Shown here in pieces: positions 32,400-34,426 of a stretch of DNA of 34,426 nucleotides (positions are counted from its first letter, which is position 1; each line of letters begins with the position of its first letter). The notes beneath the pieces were generated by a model. It saw only the letters and a program-made list of their open reading frames with translations, was not told where the DNA came from and did no database searches. This stretch comes from Pedobacter borealis DSM 19626 (GTDB lineage Bacteria; Bacteroidota; Bacteroidia; Sphingobacteriales; Sphingobacteriaceae): the NCBI RefSeq assembly GCF_000708285.2, contig NZ_JAUG01000051.1:1-34426 (forward strand), read 5' to 3'. A program made the translations under genes and the position numbers.

Positions 32400-33929
32400 C
32401 TATTTTTTATAGCCATTTAGCCTAAATAACAGAATGTTTTTACAAATAACGCCGTTTCTGAAAATAGGCGTAATAATTGGTGCTTTGCAGAATTTAAACT
32501 GAGATTTGATTAAGTTTAGGCTGTTTTCATCGTAAAGATTAGAAGGGATAATGTAATATACATTATCTCCTGTGCTTAATTTCTGTTTAGTTTGGTTCGA
32601 CCAATAATACTGGTGAAGATCGAAGATTTCCCCTATGCCATAGGTATGTAAACCCGTTTTGGCGCAGACATAAAAATCTAAATGGGCTGCAGGAAACCAC
32701 TTTGTAATCACTATGGTATGGACTGCCTTATTTTTTTTTGATGATTTATCCGTGCGGTAAATAGAATCGATTATTCTTGCTGTTTCTTTCCAGCCGTATA
32801 AATCTAAGGTGGGGTCGCCCGTACCCAAATACATGGTGTCTTTTTGTGGTGAAAATGTACCCTTGTAAAAGTTAATTGCGATGAGACCTGCACTTATCAC
32901 AAACAAGAAAAACAGCATACTTGTACTAATAATGGCTTTTACTTTGGATAAGGTAAAAGATTCCAGTTTCAATGCAGAAAGGTATATTAAACAGCTATAG
33001 GCCGGGCCAGACCAATGGGGTAATGTATCTCTAAAAATTGAAAGAAAAATCAGCGTCGCAATAAGTGGGAGCGCACAATATAATAACAGTTGTATTTCGC
33101 TTTTAAGAAGGTGATGTTTGGTTTTGATGAAACTATAAACCGCAATCCACGCCAGAAAAAAAACAATTGGATTGTTGTAAAATATTTGCCCGCTAATTTC
33201 TCTGACAAAAGCCAATGGGTTTATGCCGGCATGGAACAAGCTAACCCGATTACTATGATAGGTGTAGGTAATGAAATGATGCTGGATGTTCCAGATGATA
33301 AAAGGAGATACTATAATTAAACTAATTAACATAGAAACATACATGCCTTTTTGCACCATCAATTTTCTATTGCTAAACAGGGCAAACAATACAACAGCCA
33401 CCCATAAGTAGATGCCATGAATCTTACACATCATACAAAGACCTGTTGCCACGCCGAACCAGCACCATAGACTTAATGTGGGTAAACCCAGATGAATAGA
33501 TTTGGTGATTTTAAGTAACAAAAAGATGCTCCATAGCCAGAAAACCATTTGGGGACTATCTGGCAAAATAAATGTCCCAGCGATAACGCTGCAATAAAAA
33601 GAAGAAGAATAAAGTAAAACAGCAAACCAACCAACTCGGGCATTAAGGAGTAATTTGCCTGTTTTATAAATGATTATTGTACCAATTGTTGATGATATTA
33701 TAGCGCCAAGCCGAACAGCCAATTCGTTGTGAATATATAAATTTACTGTTGTTGCTCTGATTAACCACGCCACAAATGGGGGATGATCAAAATAATTCCA
33801 TCCCAGATTTAAAGCGTAGGTCCAGTAGTATACCTCATCGTTTCCAAGTGCTATTGTTGAAGCAATGATCAGTTTGATCACAGTCATTACCATTATAAAA
33901 AGCCAAAGTTTAGCTGGAATTTCTTTCAC
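32400..33929 (-). CDS. GT39/ArnT-like integral membrane glycosyltransferase
   Basis: 509 residues, with about ten membrane spans and a C-terminal soluble part. The conserved first loop reads NDEVYYWTYALNLGWNYFDHPP, the DE...YFDHPP pattern of the PMT_2/ArnT family, which transfers sugar from a polyprenyl-phosphate donor to a target on the periplasmic side. The acceptor (lipid A, protein or glycan) is unknown. It starts with GTG directly after the stop codon of the PAP2 phosphatase gene (TAAGTG), so the two are translationally coupled. This pairing makes sense because PAP2 enzymes can recycle the polyprenyl carrier. Confidence 0.85.
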   Translation of the reverse strand: MKEIPAKLWLFIMVMTVIKLIIASTIALGNDEVYYWTYALNLGWNYFDHPPFVAWLIRATTVNLYIHNELAVRLGAIISSTIGTIIIYKTGKLLLNARVGWFAVLLYSSSFYCSVIAGTFILPDSPQMVFWLWSIFLLLKITKSIHLGLPTLSLWCWFGVATGLCMMCKIHGIYLWVAVVLFALFSNRKLMVQKGMYVSMLISLIIVSPFIIWNIQHHFITYTYHSNRVSLFHAGINPLAFVREISGQIFYNNPIVFFLAWIAVYSFIKTKHHLLKSEIQLLLYCALPLIATLIFLSIFRDTLPHWSGPAYSCLIYLSALKLESFTLSKVKAIISTSMLFFLFVISAGLIAINFYKGTFSPQKDTMYLGTGDPTLDLYGWKETARIIDSIYRTDKSSKKNKAVHTIVITKWFPAAHLDFYVCAKTGLHTYGIGEIFDLHQYYWSNQTKQKLSTGDNVYYIIPSNLYDENSLNLIKSQFKFCKAPIITPIFRNGVICKNILLFRLNGYKK

Positions 33930-34373
33930 TTAAATGTGGTTGGCCTGACTGGCGATTTTAAGCTGTTTATACCTTTTGCTTACCTTTGCCGATCTGAAAA
34001 TTTTGAGATCGTATACTTGATGATAACTAACCAAAGCACAGGTTATACCGGTTATTGCTCCAAAAATTACATCAATAAGGAAATGCTGAGCCAGGTATAT
34101 GCGTGAATAACCGATTAGAAAAGCAAAAAATAAGCAGTAAAACGAGGTTTTATTTTTCTTGAAAACCAAAACGAACACTGTGGCTAAGGCAAACGCAGAA
34201 GCGGTATGACCTGAAGGAAAAGAATTTTGATCATGCATGCTTACCCCTTCAACAAAATGAGTATAATGAAATAAAGTCTGCTCGAAAAAATATTTAGGCC
34301 GTGGCATGTGAAATATCCTTTTTGCAATTTGAATAAGCAGCCCTGAATAAATATAAGCAAGAACCACAGTCAT
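33930..34373 (-). CDS. PAP2-family phosphatase, N-terminus missing
   Basis: 147 residues with all three phosphatase motifs: C1 KRIFHMPRP, C2 PSGH and C3 SRIYLAQHFLIDV, so the catalytic core is complete. It should dephosphorylate a polyprenyl-(pyro)phosphate or lipid phosphate in the membrane. Only about 18 residues precede C1, whereas family members usually have about three more helices there. Upstream of the ATG the same frame reads TAEDRKKKKA and then hits a TAA at 34409-34407, next to a run of six As; a change in that run would fuse it to an open frame reading YSGFKK. A frameshift is therefore likely, though the window ends 53 bp upstream and an ATG start cannot be excluded. Confidence 0.7.
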   Translation of the reverse strand: MTVVLAYIYSGLLIQIAKRIFHMPRPKYFFEQTLFHYTHFVEGVSMHDQNSFPSGHTASAFALATVFVLVFKKNKTSFYCLFFAFLIGYSRIYLAQHFLIDVIFGAITGITCALVSYHQVYDLKIFRSAKVSKRYKQLKIASQANHI

Positions 34374-34426
34374 TGCTTTTTTCTTTTTCCTGTCTTCCGC
34401 TGTTTTTTAAACCCTGAATAAACGGT

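Noticed and set aside
1..34426. tRNA or rRNA genes
   Set aside because: No cloverleaf with the conserved GGTTCRANNCC arm and no rRNA core sequence was noticed on either strand when reading by eye.

Overview
The window looks like a chromosome segment of a Bacteroidota bacterium of the Sphingobacteriaceae, most like Pedobacter. The evidence is a SusC/SusD pair with STN-type receptor, FecR anti-sigma and ECF sigma factor, a GH110-type beta-helix galactosidase, an ISL3/ISAon1-type transposase remnant, AT-rich intergenic DNA and almost no Shine-Dalgarno sequences. The family assignment is inferred from gene content; no rRNA or tRNA gene is visible to confirm it.

Layout. (1) 1-353: intergenic DNA with an inverted repeat. 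(2) 354-4872, plus strand: two overlapping genes for a heterodimeric ABC exporter, then a composite multi-palindrome repeat and a secreted SMP-30/gluconolactonase-like protein. (3) 4873-5555: no intact gene; terminators and a decayed transposase tail. (4) 5556-13674, minus strand: a TonB-dependent nutrient-uptake locus reading sigma factor, FecR, SusC, SusD, surface lipoprotein. (5) 13675-16016: an insertion-sequence relic, three unrecognised small proteins and a cold-shock protein. (6) 16017-16591: a dense cluster of intergenic repeats. (7) 16592-24549, minus strand: a ten-gene molybdenum cofactor cluster reading xdhC, mocA-like, moaA, moeA, TSUP permease, molybdopterin-domain protein, moaD, moeB-rhodanese, moaE, moaCB fusion. 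(8) 24550-25713: palindromes, one small protein and relics of an ECF sigma/FecR pair. (9) 25714-34373: GH110 galactosidase, two small proteins, a Gfo/Idh/MocA oxidoreductase, a frameshifted endonuclease/exonuclease/phosphatase lipoprotein, a secreted esterase, and a GT39-like glycosyltransferase next to a PAP2 phosphatase.

How the genes work together. The Moco cluster covers GTP to cyclic pyranopterin (MoaA, MoaC), dithiolene formation (MoaD, MoaE, MoeB), adenylylation and Mo insertion (MogA/MoaB domain, MoeA), and probably nucleotide attachment and sulfuration for a xanthine-dehydrogenase-type enzyme (MocA-like, XdhC). No molybdoenzyme large subunit or modABC transporter is in the window. 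The SusCD locus is a trans-envelope signalling system: the receptor's STN domain should signal through FecR to the sigma factor.

The most notable structure is non-coding. There are three composite elements built from several short palindromes that share a GATT-NNN-AATC-like core but have different, compensating stem bases. One of them abuts the moaCB stop codon between 12-bp direct repeats. There is also a separate inverted-repeat family (ATGAAGCTATCATGA...TCATGATGGTTTCAT) found twice, each time in a gap inside an operon. A decayed sigma/FecR pair directly upstream of the GH110 gene suggests an uptake locus that has been largely deleted.
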